Of a stretch of DNA of 64,000 nt, positions 47,837-56,222 are shown piece after piece. Under the pieces are notes generated by a model. The model did not search any database and had not been told where the DNA came from. It worked only from the letters and a program-made list of their open reading frames with translations. The first letter of the stretch is position 1. Each line of letters starts with the position of its first letter. The translations under genes and the position numbers were made by a program. Origin of the DNA: JAVBME01 sp031552765 (GTDB lineage: Bacteria; Bacillota; Negativicutes; Acidaminococcales; JAISLQ01); assembly GCA_031552765.1 (NCBI GenBank), contig JAVBME010000005.1, forward strand, positions 62,001-126,000, given 5' to 3'.

Positions 47837-49486
47837 ATGGCAAATGACAATCTAAAAGCCGGGATGCAAGAGTACACCGCGTTGGTGGAAAAAACTCTTG
47901 CCAAAGCTCCCGAGCGCACCAATCTGGAGGTAAACAGGCTTTACACTCCGCTTGACTTAGCTCAAGATTTTGATTATTCAACCCATCTTGGCTTCCCCGG
48001 CGAATACCCCTTCACCCGTGGTGTTCAGCCGACCATGTATCGCGGCCGTGTCTGGACCATGCGTATGTACGCAGGTTTCTCTACTGCCGAAGAATCCAAC
48101 AAACGCTATCGTTACCTGCTCGAGTCCGGCGGCACAGGCCTCTCCTGCGCCTTTGACCTGCCGACCCAGATCGGTTATGACTCTGACGATCCGATTTCCG
48201 AAGGCGAAGTCGGTAAAGTTGGCGTTGCTATAGACTCCCTGCGCGACATGGAAATACTCTTTGATCAAATTCCTCTCGATAAAGTTTCCACTTCCATGAC
48301 CATCAACGCCCCGGCCTCCGTTCTTTTGGCCATGTATATAGCCGTTGCTGAAAAGCAAGGCATAGGCGCTGATAAACTTACCGGTACCATCCAAAACGAT
48401 ATACTCAAAGAATATGCCGCCCGTGGTACCTATATATTCCCGCCAAAACCTTCCATGCGTCTTATCACTAATATTTTCGAATATTGCGCCAAAAACGTAC
48501 CGCAATGGAATACCATTTCCATTTCCGGTTACCATATCCGCGAAGCCGGTTCGACCGCCGCGCAGGAAATCGCCTTCACCATCGCCGACGGTATCGCTTA
48601 TGTAGAAGCGGCCATCAAAGCCGGTATGGACGTAGACGCTTTCGCCGGCCGTCTGTCCTTCTTCTGGAACGCTCACAATAACGTGCTGGAAGAAGTTGCG
48701 AAATTCCGCGCTTCCCGCCGCGTATGGGCCAAGGTCATGAAAGACCGCTTTGGCGCGAAAAAAGCCAAATCCCAAATGCTGCGCGTACACACCCAGACCG
48801 CCGGTTCCATGCTGACTGCGCAACAGGTTGACAACAACATCGTCCGCGTTGCCCTTCAGACTGCCGCGGCCGTTATGGGCGGTACCCAGTCCCTGCACAC
48901 TAACTCCAGAGATGAAGCGTTGGCTCTGCCGACCGAAGCCTCCGTGCAAATAGCCCTTCGCACCCAACAGATCGTTGCTTACGAAAGCGGCCTTGCCGAC
49001 ACCATCGATCCGCTGGGCGGCTCTTACTATGTAGAAGCTCTCACCGACAAGATCGAAGCCGAATGCTGGGAGTACATCAAGAAAATAGATGAACTCGGCG
49101 GCGCACCGACTGCTATCGAGCACGGTTATATCCAAAAAGAGATCCAGGAAAGCGCCTACAAATGGCAAATGCAAGTTGAAAAAGGCGAGCGCGTCATCGT
49201 CGGCGTCAACAAATTCCAGGTCAAAGAAGAAGCTCCGAAGAATCTCCTGCGCGTAGATGCTTCGGTTGGCGAACTGCAAAAACAGAAACTTGCCAAACTG
49301 AGAGCTGAACGCGACAACGCCGCTGTAGACAAAGCTCTTGACGCTCTCGAGGCTGGCTGCAAAGACGAAAGCGTCAACCTGATGCCGCTTATCCTGGCAG
49401 CTGTAAAAGCCTACGCGACCGAAGGCGAAATCTGCAACCGCATGCGCAAAGTATTCGGCGAATACAAAGCCGCGACAACTCTGTAA
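47837..49486 (+). CDS. mcmA: Methylmalonyl-CoA mutase, large (catalytic barrel) subunit
   Basis: 549 aa from the ATG at 47837 (AAGGAGG 9 bases upstream; TTG 47831 is too close). It is the isolated TIM-barrel part ([90 protein letters not shown]), whose size and separate B12-binding subunit follow the archaeal-type split enzyme rather than the roughly 700-aa fused form. It rearranges succinyl-CoA to (R)-methylmalonyl-CoA with adenosylcobalamin. The [14 protein letters not shown] stretch favours methylmalonyl-CoA over isobutyryl-CoA mutase. Confidence 0.93.
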   Translation: MANDNLKAGMQEYTALVEKTLAKAPERTNLEVNRLYTPLDLAQDFDYSTHLGFPGEYPFTRGVQPTMYRGRVWTMRMYAGFSTAEESNKRYRYLLESGGTGLSCAFDLPTQIGYDSDDPISEGEVGKVGVAIDSLRDMEILFDQIPLDKVSTSMTINAPASVLLAMYIAVAEKQGIGADKLTGTIQNDILKEYAARGTYIFPPKPSMRLITNIFEYCAKNVPQWNTISISGYHIREAGSTAAQEIAFTIADGIAYVEAAIKAGMDVDAFAGRLSFFWNAHNNVLEEVAKFRASRRVWAKVMKDRFGAKKAKSQMLRVHTQTAGSMLTAQQVDNNIVRVALQTAAAVMGGTQSLHTNSRDEALALPTEASVQIALRTQQIVAYESGLADTIDPLGGSYYVEALTDKIEAECWEYIKKIDELGGAPTAIEHGYIQKEIQESAYKWQMQVEKGERVIVGVNKFQVKEEAPKNLLRVDASVGELQKQKLAKLRAERDNAAVDKALDALEAGCKDESVNLMPLILAAVKAYATEGEICNRMRKVFGEYKAATTL

Positions 49487-49510
49487 GAGAGATTTAGGGA
49501 GGGACTATAA

Positions 49511-49903
49511 ATGGATAAACGTATTAGAGTATTGGTGGCCAAACCAGGCCTTGACGGCCATGACCGCGGCGCCAAAGTAGTTGCCCGCGCGCTTCGCGAC
49601 GCCGGCTTTGAAGTTATTTACACAGGCATTCGTCTTACCCCGGAGCAGATCGTTGAAACCGCTCTTCAAGAAGACGTAAACGTTATCGCCCTGAGCTTGC
49701 TCTCCGGCGCGCACAACACCCTGTTCCCGAAAGTTATTGAACTTTTGAACGCCAAAGGCTTGAAAGACGTTCTGACCATCGGCGGCGGCGTTATTCCTGA
49801 TGCCGACATCCCTGGCCTCAAAAAGGCTGGCGTGTCCGAAATATTCACCCCGGGCACCCCGACCGGCAAAATCGTCGAATTCATCAAAGCCAACGTAAAA
49901 TAA
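49511..49903 (+). CDS. mcmB: Methylmalonyl-CoA mutase, small B12-binding subunit
   Basis: 130 aa. The cobalamin-binding motif [12 protein letters not shown] (DxHxxG, His is the cobalt ligand) is at residues 11-22, followed by SLLSGAHNT and [14 protein letters not shown] of the B12 Rossmann fold. It pairs with the barrel subunit encoded 24 bases upstream. Followed by a strong stem-loop. Confidence 0.95.
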   Translation: MDKRIRVLVAKPGLDGHDRGAKVVARALRDAGFEVIYTGIRLTPEQIVETALQEDVNVIALSLLSGAHNTLFPKVIELLNAKGLKDVLTIGGGVIPDADIPGLKKAGVSEIFTPGTPTGKIVEFIKANVK

Positions 49904-49922
49904 TATTCTATAAAAGAGCGTA

Positions 49923-49952
49923 TCTAGCAGCCAGGGTCTCCTGGCTGCTAGA
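49923..49952 (+). other. Perfect 13-bp stem-loop between mcmB and meaB
   Basis: TCTAGCAGCCAGG / CCTGGCTGCTAGA with a 4-base loop GTCT. No T-run follows, so a simple intrinsic terminator is unlikely; it could stabilise the abundant upstream mRNA or reduce read-through into meaB. Confidence 0.7.
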
Positions 49953-49997
49953 CTGCGCCTCACACATAGGACAAGAATCCGCAAGGCGGTGTAAGGA

Positions 49998-50936
49998 ATG
50001 AATATTGTTGAAGGTGTATTGAATAAATCAAGGCTGGCGGCCTCGCGGGCTATAACCGCTGTGGAAAACGAATATGATGAAGCAGTAGACATCATGTGTC
50101 AGCTTTACCCTCATACTGGCAATGCATATGTCATTGGTATAACCGGGCCACCGGGCGCGGGCAAGAGCACTTTGACGGATAAACTGGCCAAAGAGTACCG
50201 CAAACGCGGCAAGACAGTCGGTATAGTCGCTATCGACCCGACCAGCCCGTATTCTGGCGGCGCCATCCTGGGCGACAGGATCAGGATGACTGATATATGC
50301 ATGGATGAAGGGGTCTTCATCCGCAGTATGGCTACACGCGGCAGTCTGGGCGGTTTGTCGCAGAAAACTGCCGATGCAGTGAAAATATTGGATGCCTTTG
50401 GTTTTGACATCATAATCATTGAAACTGTAGGTGTTGGACAGTCTGAAGTTGACATAGTCAAAACAGCGGATACCACTATGGTCGTGATGGTGCCAGGCCT
50501 TGGCGACGATATTCAGGCCATAAAAGCCGGTATACTTGAAATAGGCGATCTTTTTACTATCAATAAAGCTGACCGGGAAGGCGTGGAAAAGGTCCACATC
50601 GAAATCGAAATGATGTTGGAACTTAATCCGAAAGCTGAAGGCTGGAAGCCGCCGATCAACCGTACTGTTGCCAGTAAAAATGAAGGAATTGTCGAGGTGG
50701 TTGATTCCATTGAGGAACATGCCAAGTACCTCAAAGACACGAAAGAGTTGGCGATGCGCCGGGCTGAACGCATAAAAACCGAGCTGGTGGCCATGCTAAA
50801 TGACAAAGTAAATCGCCATATAATGGAAACCATTGTAAATGCGTCGGATTTTGAAACAACAGTATCGAGTTTGCAAAAACGTGAAACCGACCCATATTCG
50901 GTAGCGGATAATATTGTTTGCAAAATCATCAAGTAG
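49998..50936 (+). CDS. meaB: MeaB/ArgK family GTPase, mutase chaperone
   Basis: 312 aa. P-loop GITGPPGAGKSTL near residue 50, switch residues VAIDPTSPYSGGAILGDRIRM, ETVGVGQSEVD and the guanine motif NKADREG. MeaB loads and protects adenosylcobalamin in methylmalonyl-CoA mutase. The position right after the mutase subunits fixes the role. Initiated by ATG 49998. Confidence 0.95.
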   Translation: MNIVEGVLNKSRLAASRAITAVENEYDEAVDIMCQLYPHTGNAYVIGITGPPGAGKSTLTDKLAKEYRKRGKTVGIVAIDPTSPYSGGAILGDRIRMTDICMDEGVFIRSMATRGSLGGLSQKTADAVKILDAFGFDIIIIETVGVGQSEVDIVKTADTTMVVMVPGLGDDIQAIKAGILEIGDLFTINKADREGVEKVHIEIEMMLELNPKAEGWKPPINRTVASKNEGIVEVVDSIEEHAKYLKDTKELAMRRAERIKTELVAMLNDKVNRHIMETIVNASDFETTVSSLQKRETDPYSVADNIVCKIIK

Positions 50937-50985
50937 TATAATATAATACTTTTTAGCTAGTACTTAAAATTAGGAGGTAAAAATC

Positions 50986-51396
50986 ATGTTTAAAGTGCTC
51001 CATATTGATCATATTGGTATTGCGGTCAAAGATTTGGCTGCGACAAAAGATTTTTACACCAAAATGCTTGGTGTCAGCTCCACCCAGCCGGACGAAACTG
51101 TAGAGGAACAAAAAGTAAAAGTTAGCTTCTTTAAAATGGGCGACGCTGAACTGGAATTTTTGGAATCCACTGCTCCGGACGGCCCGATAGGCAAATTCAT
51201 CGAGAAAAACGGCGAAGGCATCCAGCACATCGCTTTGATGGTAGATGACATCCGTGCCGCTTTGGCCGACCTGAAGGCTGCCGGCGTACGCCTTATCGAT
51301 GAAACTCCCCGCTATGGCGCGGGCGGCAAAGAAATCGCCTTCCTGCACCCGAAAGCTACCGGCGGCGTTCTTCTCGAGCTGTGCGCCCCTAAGTAA
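50986..51396 (+). CDS. mce: Methylmalonyl-CoA epimerase
   Basis: 136 aa, glyoxalase/VOC fold. Metal-binding residues: His in VLHIDHIGIAVKDL, Glu/Asp in ELEFLES, His in EGIQHIALMVDDI and Glu in GVLLELCAPK. It converts (R)- to (S)-methylmalonyl-CoA, the form decarboxylated by Mmd. Strong AGGAGGT site. Confidence 0.95.
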   Translation: MFKVLHIDHIGIAVKDLAATKDFYTKMLGVSSTQPDETVEEQKVKVSFFKMGDAELEFLESTAPDGPIGKFIEKNGEGIQHIALMVDDIRAALADLKAAGVRLIDETPRYGAGGKEIAFLHPKATGGVLLELCAPK

Positions 51397-51469
51397 GCAG
51401 GTGACAGTATAGTGAATATGCCCATAGGGTGTATATAGATGTCTAGATAAAGTATGGAGGTGCACTAAT

Positions 51470-52996
51470 TTGTCCACTCAACAAAGAATTGAGGATATGC
51501 AAAGACGTTCGGCTAAAATAATTGCGGCCGGCGGCCCCAAGCGTGTTGAAAAACAACACGAGAGCGGTAAACTGACAGCGCGCGAAAGGATCGGCATCCT
51601 GCTTGACGAAGGCAGTTTTGTTGAACTAGACCGCTTTGTCGCCCACCGCTGCACCAACTTCGGCCAAGATAAAAAAGAACTGCCGGGTGAAGGCGTAACC
51701 ACCGGTTATGGCACGATCGACGGCCGTCTGGTGTATGTATTTGCCCAAGACTTTACTGTTGAAGGCGGTTCCTTGGGTGAAATGCATGCGGCGAAAATCG
51801 TCAAAGTACAAAATTTGGCGCTCAAAATGGGTGCGCCTGTTGTCGGCCTCAATGATTCCGGCGGCGCCCGCATTCAGGAAGCTATCGACGCACTAGCCGG
51901 TTATGGCAAGATCTTTTTTGCCAACACTATCGCCTCCGGCGTAGTTCCGCAAATCTCCGCCATCATGGGTCCTTCGGCCGGCGGCGCGGTTTACTCTCCT
52001 GCTTTGACCGACTTTATCTACATGGTAAAAAATACCAGTAAAATGTTTATCACCGGTCCGGAAGTAGTTAAGTCTGTTACCGGCGAAATCGTTACCCAAG
52101 AACAACTGGGCGGCGCAATGACGCACAACCAGACCTCTGGTGTTGCGCACTTTGCTGCGGAAAATGACGAAGACTGCCTCAAACAGATTCGTTACCTCCT
52201 CAGCTTCCTTCCGAGCAACAACATGGAGCCTGCTCCGATAGTTGAAACCGGCGACGACCCGATGCGTATCGATGAAGGCCTCAACACCTTGTTGCCGGAC
52301 AACTCCAACCAGGCTTATGATATGAAAGACGTCATAAAGAGCATAGTGGACAACGGTGAATTCTATGAATCCCAACAATACTATGCGCAAAACATCATCA
52401 CCTGTTTTGCCCGCATGGACGGACAAACTGTCGGTATAATCGCCAACCAGCCGAGAGTAATGGCCGGCTGCCTTGACGTTAACGCCTCCGATAAATCTGC
52501 CCGTTTCATCCGCTTCTGCGACGCCTTCAACATCCCCTTGTTGAACCTTGTAGACGTACCGGGCTTCCTCCCCGGCGTAAACCAGGAATACGGCGGCATC
52601 ATCCGCCACGGCGCGAAAATGCTCTATGCCTACTCAGAAGCCACTGTTCCTAAAATCACTATGGTTACCAGGAAAGCTTATGGCGGTTCTTATCTTGCCA
52701 TGTGTTCGCAAGATCTTGGCGCCGACCAGGTCATCGCCTGGCCGACATCCGAAATCGCTGTTATGGGCCCTGCCGGCGCAGCCAACATCATCTTCAAAAA
52801 TGATCCTGACGTACAAGCTAAAACCGACAAGTATGTGGAAGATTTTGCCACGCCATACCAAGCGGCAGTACGCGGTTTCGTCGATATGGTCATTGAGCCG
52901 AAAGATAGCCGTCCGACTATCATCAATGCGCTTCACATGCTGGAATCTAAACGCGAGACCCGTCCGTCCAAACGTCACGGGAACATTCCCCTGTAA
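51470..52996 (+). CDS. mmdA: Methylmalonyl-CoA decarboxylase/carboxyltransferase alpha subunit
   Basis: 508 aa from TTG at 51470 (ATGGAGGTG 6 bases upstream). Acyl-CoA carboxyltransferase fold with two crotonase-like halves: [88 protein letters not shown] and [11 protein letters not shown]. It moves the carboxyl group from (S)-methylmalonyl-CoA to biotin on MmdC, giving propionyl-CoA. The same family includes propionyl-CoA carboxylase beta and the Propionibacterium transcarboxylase 12S subunit; context favours the catabolic direction. Confidence 0.92.
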   Translation: MSTQQRIEDMQRRSAKIIAAGGPKRVEKQHESGKLTARERIGILLDEGSFVELDRFVAHRCTNFGQDKKELPGEGVTTGYGTIDGRLVYVFAQDFTVEGGSLGEMHAAKIVKVQNLALKMGAPVVGLNDSGGARIQEAIDALAGYGKIFFANTIASGVVPQISAIMGPSAGGAVYSPALTDFIYMVKNTSKMFITGPEVVKSVTGEIVTQEQLGGAMTHNQTSGVAHFAAENDEDCLKQIRYLLSFLPSNNMEPAPIVETGDDPMRIDEGLNTLLPDNSNQAYDMKDVIKSIVDNGEFYESQQYYAQNIITCFARMDGQTVGIIANQPRVMAGCLDVNASDKSARFIRFCDAFNIPLLNLVDVPGFLPGVNQEYGGIIRHGAKMLYAYSEATVPKITMVTRKAYGGSYLAMCSQDLGADQVIAWPTSEIAVMGPAGAANIIFKNDPDVQAKTDKYVEDFATPYQAAVRGFVDMVIEPKDSRPTIINALHMLESKRETRPSKRHGNIPL

Positions 52997-53017
52997 GCAA
53001 GAAAATGAGGTGAAAAT

Positions 53018-53305
53018 ATGGGTTTTTTTGGTTCGGCACCTGAAAAGAAACCGCAAGCGGCAAGTCCGGCGGCAGCAGCTGCTCCGGTAAAAGCCGCGCA
53101 AGCGCAAACTGACGACGTAATGGCCGTTATTGCGGCAGCAGTCGCAGCCTGTGCTGATGACGGCAGGATAGCCGCTATCGCGGCAAGCATCGCAGCCTGC
53201 ACTGGCGGCGGCGTTGTTGCATCCATCAAAAGGCTTGACGGTAGCGCGTCCTGGACGCAGTATTCCCGTGTTGCAGCTGTTACAGCGCGTAACGAGATGT
53301 TTTAA
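53018..53305 (+). CDS. Small MmdE/OadG-C-terminal-like subunit
   Basis: 95 aa. An Ala/Pro-rich linker (residues about 10-33) leads to DDVMAVIAAAVAACADDGRIAAIAASIAAC and a tail GGVVASIKRLDGSASWTQYSRVAAV. This recalls the soluble C-terminal segment of sodium-pump delta/gamma subunits and the small epsilon subunit MmdE of Veillonella. There is no hydrophobic membrane anchor of the MmdD/OadG kind. It probably stabilises the decarboxylase complex. Identification is by composition, pattern and place between mmdA and mmdC. Confidence 0.65.
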   Translation: MGFFGSAPEKKPQAASPAAAAAPVKAAQAQTDDVMAVIAAAVAACADDGRIAAIAASIAACTGGGVVASIKRLDGSASWTQYSRVAAVTARNEMF

Positions 53306-53347
53306 ATCTAAAATAAAAATAAATGATTACGAGGAGGCTATTTATCA

Positions 53348-53764
53348 ATGAGAAAGTTCAATATTACGGTTAATGGTCAAGCTTACGAAGTAGAAGTCGA
53401 TGAAGTGGGCGGCATGCCCGCTCCTGCACCGCGTGCAGCCGCTCCGGCCGCTGCCCCTGCAGCCGCTCCGGCCGCTGCCCCTGCACCGGCTCCGGCCGCT
53501 GCTCCTGCACCGGCTCCGGCCGCTGCACCGGCTGCTCCGCCCCCGGCTGGCGCAACCACTATCAATGCTCCGATGCCTGGTAAAGTTCTCTCCATAAAAG
53601 CCAACGTTGGCGCTACTGTAAAACGCGGTCAGGTTATCTTGATCCTCGAAGCCATGAAAATGCAAAACGAAATCATGTCCCCGGTTGACGGCAAAGTTGT
53701 CGAAATCCGCGCTGCTGCCGGTTCGACTGTTGCTACCGGCGACGTTATGGCTGTTATCGGCTAA
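53348..53764 (+). CDS. mmdC: Biotin carboxyl carrier subunit of methylmalonyl-CoA decarboxylase
   Basis: 138 aa. Residues 1-20 are a short beta region, residues 23-67 an Ala-Pro linker coded by four near-identical 24-base repeats, and residues 70-138 the biotinyl domain with EAMKMQ (the Lys is biotinylated) and PMPGKV. It carries CO2 from MmdA to an acceptor. In Na+-pumping enzymes this is the membrane subunit MmdB; in transcarboxylase it is the pyruvate-binding 5S subunit. Neither is encoded here. A terminator follows. Confidence 0.95.
   Translation: MRKFNITVNGQAYEVEVDEVGGMPAPAPRAAAPAAAPAAAPAAAPAPAPAAAPAPAPAAAPAAPPPAGATTINAPMPGKVLSIKANVGATVKRGQVILILEAMKMQNEIMSPVDGKVVEIRAAAGSTVATGDVMAVIG
53435..53530 (+). 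repeat. Four tandem 24-bp repeats coding the Ala-Pro linker of mmdC
   Basis: Units at 53435, 53459, 53483 and 53507. The first two are identical (beginning gcagccgctccggccgct); units 3 and 4 differ by a few bases. Each codes eight Ala/Pro residues. The in-frame array can expand or shrink by slippage and so vary linker length. Confidence 0.9.
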
Positions 53765-53785
53765 TAACAACATCTGTTCAAAAAG

Positions 53786-53812
53786 CCTCTTCCTTAGGGA
53801 AGAGGTTTTTTT
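53786..53812 (+). terminator. Intrinsic terminator of the propionate operon
   Basis: CCTCTTCC / GGAAGAGG stem (53786-53793 with 53798-53805), 4-base loop, seven T. It lies 22 bases after mmdC and closes the operon before the - strand hydrolase. Confidence 0.92.
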
Positions 53813-53833
53813 GTTGCTGGCAACAGCGTATAG

Positions 53834-54655
53834 TTATATTTCTTGCAAAAAGTTGTTGATCGCTTGCCAGTATAGAACGTTTTGCGCTATACTATTATGC
53901 CCGGCCAGAGGTATTTCCCGGACTGTGACTTTACCGCCCCAGTGTTGGGCAAGTTTGTGCGAGCGCCAGGGGGCGACAACGACGTCGTTTTCAGCGATAA
54001 GTATGAGGGTGGGCGTTTTGATGGCAGGAGCAAGTTTGAGCGAGTCGAAGGGATTTCGTAAAAGGGCGTCAACGAGAAAAGCGGGGTATGTTTCTTTAGC
54101 CACGCCGGTGATGCTGTCATAAGGAGAGACCAGTATGGCGCCAGCCGTCCGTGTGTGAGCTGCGACATGGACGGCGACGCCGGTGCCGATGCTGCGTCCC
54201 ATGATGACTATCTTTTCCGGGTCGACGTCAGGCCTTTGGGCAAAGTGTTTATAGATTTCCAAGGCGTCGCTTAAGAGGCGGACCTGGTTGGGAGAACCTT
54301 CGCTGCTGCCATAACCGCGGTAGTTTATGAGGGCTACAGACCAGCCGGATATGTTTTGCAGGGAAAAAAGCGAACCGGAAAGTTCTTCGGCATTGCCGCC
54401 AAAGTATATGATGGTTTTGGCCGGCTTGGCTGTATTGTTTTTGAGCAGCCAGCCGTTTAGTTTTGTGCCGTCGTCCATGTGTAAGCTCATTTCTTCAACC
54501 TTGCCATCCAGTTTTTTAATTGCTGTCAGGTTTTGCAGAGGTGTCTGGCGGGGAAAAAAGAGTAGTTTTTCCTGAAAAAAGTAGAGCGTGCCGACTGCTA
54601 TGACGATAAAAATAAGGAGTATAGAGAGTATGCGCAGGTACAGGTTGTCGAACAT
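53834..54655 (-). CDS. Alpha/beta hydrolase, membrane-anchored (BEM46-like)
   Basis: 273 aa from the Met codon at 54655, which has GAAGGA 9 bases upstream; the Met codon at 54676 has no ribosome site. A hydrophobic N-terminus (ILSILLIFIVIAVGTLYFF) anchors it to the membrane. The fold shows the oxyanion segment IYFGGNAEE, NYRGYGSSEG, nucleophile elbow GRSIGTG (Ser), acid AENDVV and His in LAGHNSI. It is a serine hydrolase of unknown substrate, likely extracytoplasmic. Confidence 0.83.
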   Translation of the reverse strand: MFDNLYLRILSILLIFIVIAVGTLYFFQEKLLFFPRQTPLQNLTAIKKLDGKVEEMSLHMDDGTKLNGWLLKNNTAKPAKTIIYFGGNAEELSGSLFSLQNISGWSVALINYRGYGSSEGSPNQVRLLSDALEIYKHFAQRPDVDPEKIVIMGRSIGTGVAVHVAAHTRTAGAILVSPYDSITGVAKETYPAFLVDALLRNPFDSLKLAPAIKTPTLILIAENDVVVAPWRSHKLAQHWGGKVTVREIPLAGHNSIAQNVLYWQAINNFLQEI

Positions 54656-54693
54656 GTGGGGAATTCCTTCTTTCATAAATAGTTAATAGAAAA

Positions 54694-54722
54694 AGTATAT
54701 CTTACTTTGTGTAAGCGGGCAA
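54694..54722 (-). promoter_or_regulatory. Promoter of the alpha/beta hydrolase
   Basis: On the - strand: -35 TTGCCC (54722-54717), 17-base spacer, -10 TATACT (54699-54694), about 40 bases before the chosen start. Confidence 0.55.
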
Positions 54723-54837
54723 ACTTTTGCCTAAGGTAATATGACGGTAAGAGGAAAACGCGACGGGCAGGGGAAAACTTCATGTCCAGCGAATGTATAT
54801 TAAGTAAAAGGAAAGGTCTTTAGTCTGGGTGAATTAT

Positions 54838-56052
54838 ATGACTACGGAGATGATGCAGGGAGAAGATAAAGGCTGGCAGAAGAAAGCGGCGTTTTTCCTA
54901 GCCAGCCAGAATATTTCGCTGTTCGGCTCGGCGGTAGTGGGCTTTGCCATTACGTGGCACATCACACTGGAGACGTCTTCCGGGCTTTGGCTTACCATGT
55001 CCGCTTTGTGTTCGATGCTGCCGCAGGTGGTGGTGTCGCTGTGGGGCGGGGTACTGGCGGACAGGTATGACCGCCGGCTTTTGATAATGCTGTCGGACGG
55101 GTTTATCGCGCTGGCGACTTTAGCGCTGGCGGTAGTTTTCCTACTGGGCTGGCAGCGGCTGGAGCTGCTTTTGGCGGTTTCAGTGGTGCGTTCTTTGGCG
55201 GCAGGAGTACAGGGGCCGGCGGTGAACGCTATTTTTCCGCAAATAGTGCCGCTGGATAAGCTGACGCGTGTACAGGGGATAAACCAGACGGTCAACTCCG
55301 TGCTCTTGCTGGCGGCGCCGGCGATGGGCGGTTTGGTGCTGGCTTTCTTCGGCATAGTTTGGACAATGTTTGTGGATGTGGCGACCGCCGCCGTGGCGGT
55401 CGCGGTTTTAGGCCGCATACATGTGGAACGGGTGGCGCGTGCGGGAGGTACTTCCATGCTTGAAGAGCTACGGGCAGGCGTTGTTTATACTTGGGGGCAT
55501 GCTCTGCTTAAAAGGGTGGTAGTATGTTTTTCTTTTTCTTTTTTTCTGATAACGCCGGCTGCGATATTGACGCCGCTCATGCTTGAGCGCAGTTTTGACG
55601 GCGGTGTCTGGGAACTGACGGCCAACGAACTGGTGTGGACTGCGGGTTCTTTGCTGGGCGGGTTGTACGTGTCGGCTAAGGGCGGTTTTAAAGACAAGGT
55701 ATTGGTTATAGCGTCTTGCCTGGTGGTTTTTGGCGTTACTTTCGCCTTGCTGGGCTTGGTAAGCAGCTTGGAGCTGTATCTTTTGATAATGGGCGTGTCT
55801 GGTTTTTTTCTGCCGGTGATTGTGACCGCGCAGACGGTGCTGCTACAGGAAAACACGGAAGAGGCAATGATGGGGCGGGTATTTTCGATTGTGCAGATAA
55901 TCACAGCCAGCGCGATGCCTGTGGGTATAATTTTTTTCGGGCCGCTGGCCGACGTGGTATCTGTGGAAAGCATACTGGTAGTATCCGGAGTACTGCTGGT
56001 TTGCGTGGGAGTGATTTATCAATGGGAAGACAGGCGGAGGGCGGCGGAGTGA
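54838..56052 (+). CDS. MFS transporter (drug/siderophore-exporter type)
   Basis: 404 aa from ATG 54838 (GGGTGA 6 bases upstream; GTG 54829 is possible). Twelve hydrophobic segments are expected; motif A appears as GGVLADRYDRRL after helix 2 and IVPLDKLTRVQGINQTVNSV is typical of the enterobactin-exporter/macrolide-efflux branch of MFS. The substrate cannot be inferred. It is divergent from the hydrolase gene and monocistronic by spacing. Confidence 0.85.
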   Translation: MTTEMMQGEDKGWQKKAAFFLASQNISLFGSAVVGFAITWHITLETSSGLWLTMSALCSMLPQVVVSLWGGVLADRYDRRLLIMLSDGFIALATLALAVVFLLGWQRLELLLAVSVVRSLAAGVQGPAVNAIFPQIVPLDKLTRVQGINQTVNSVLLLAAPAMGGLVLAFFGIVWTMFVDVATAAVAVAVLGRIHVERVARAGGTSMLEELRAGVVYTWGHALLKRVVVCFSFSFFLITPAAILTPLMLERSFDGGVWELTANELVWTAGSLLGGLYVSAKGGFKDKVLVIASCLVVFGVTFALLGLVSSLELYLLIMGVSGFFLPVIVTAQTVLLQENTEEAMMGRVFSIVQIITASAMPVGIIFFGPLADVVSVESILVVSGVLLVCVGVIYQWEDRRRAAE

Positions 56053-56222
56053 AAGCGCGGCCGGAAAGACCTTTGCAATGGAATATTTTGCTGATTTGCA
56101 ATGCGTTTTTTACCTAATACAGCGTATATTTTTTATAGTTATTAGCTTAATAATAGCAAATATGCTATATTATATTCATAGTATAAAAATTACGGTCATT
56201 TTCCCCAAAGGAGTGTAGCGTC

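Noticed and set aside
47978..49279. 433-codon open frame on the - strand opposite mcmA
   Set aside because: Product of strong codon bias in the mutase gene on the + strand; no recognisable domain.
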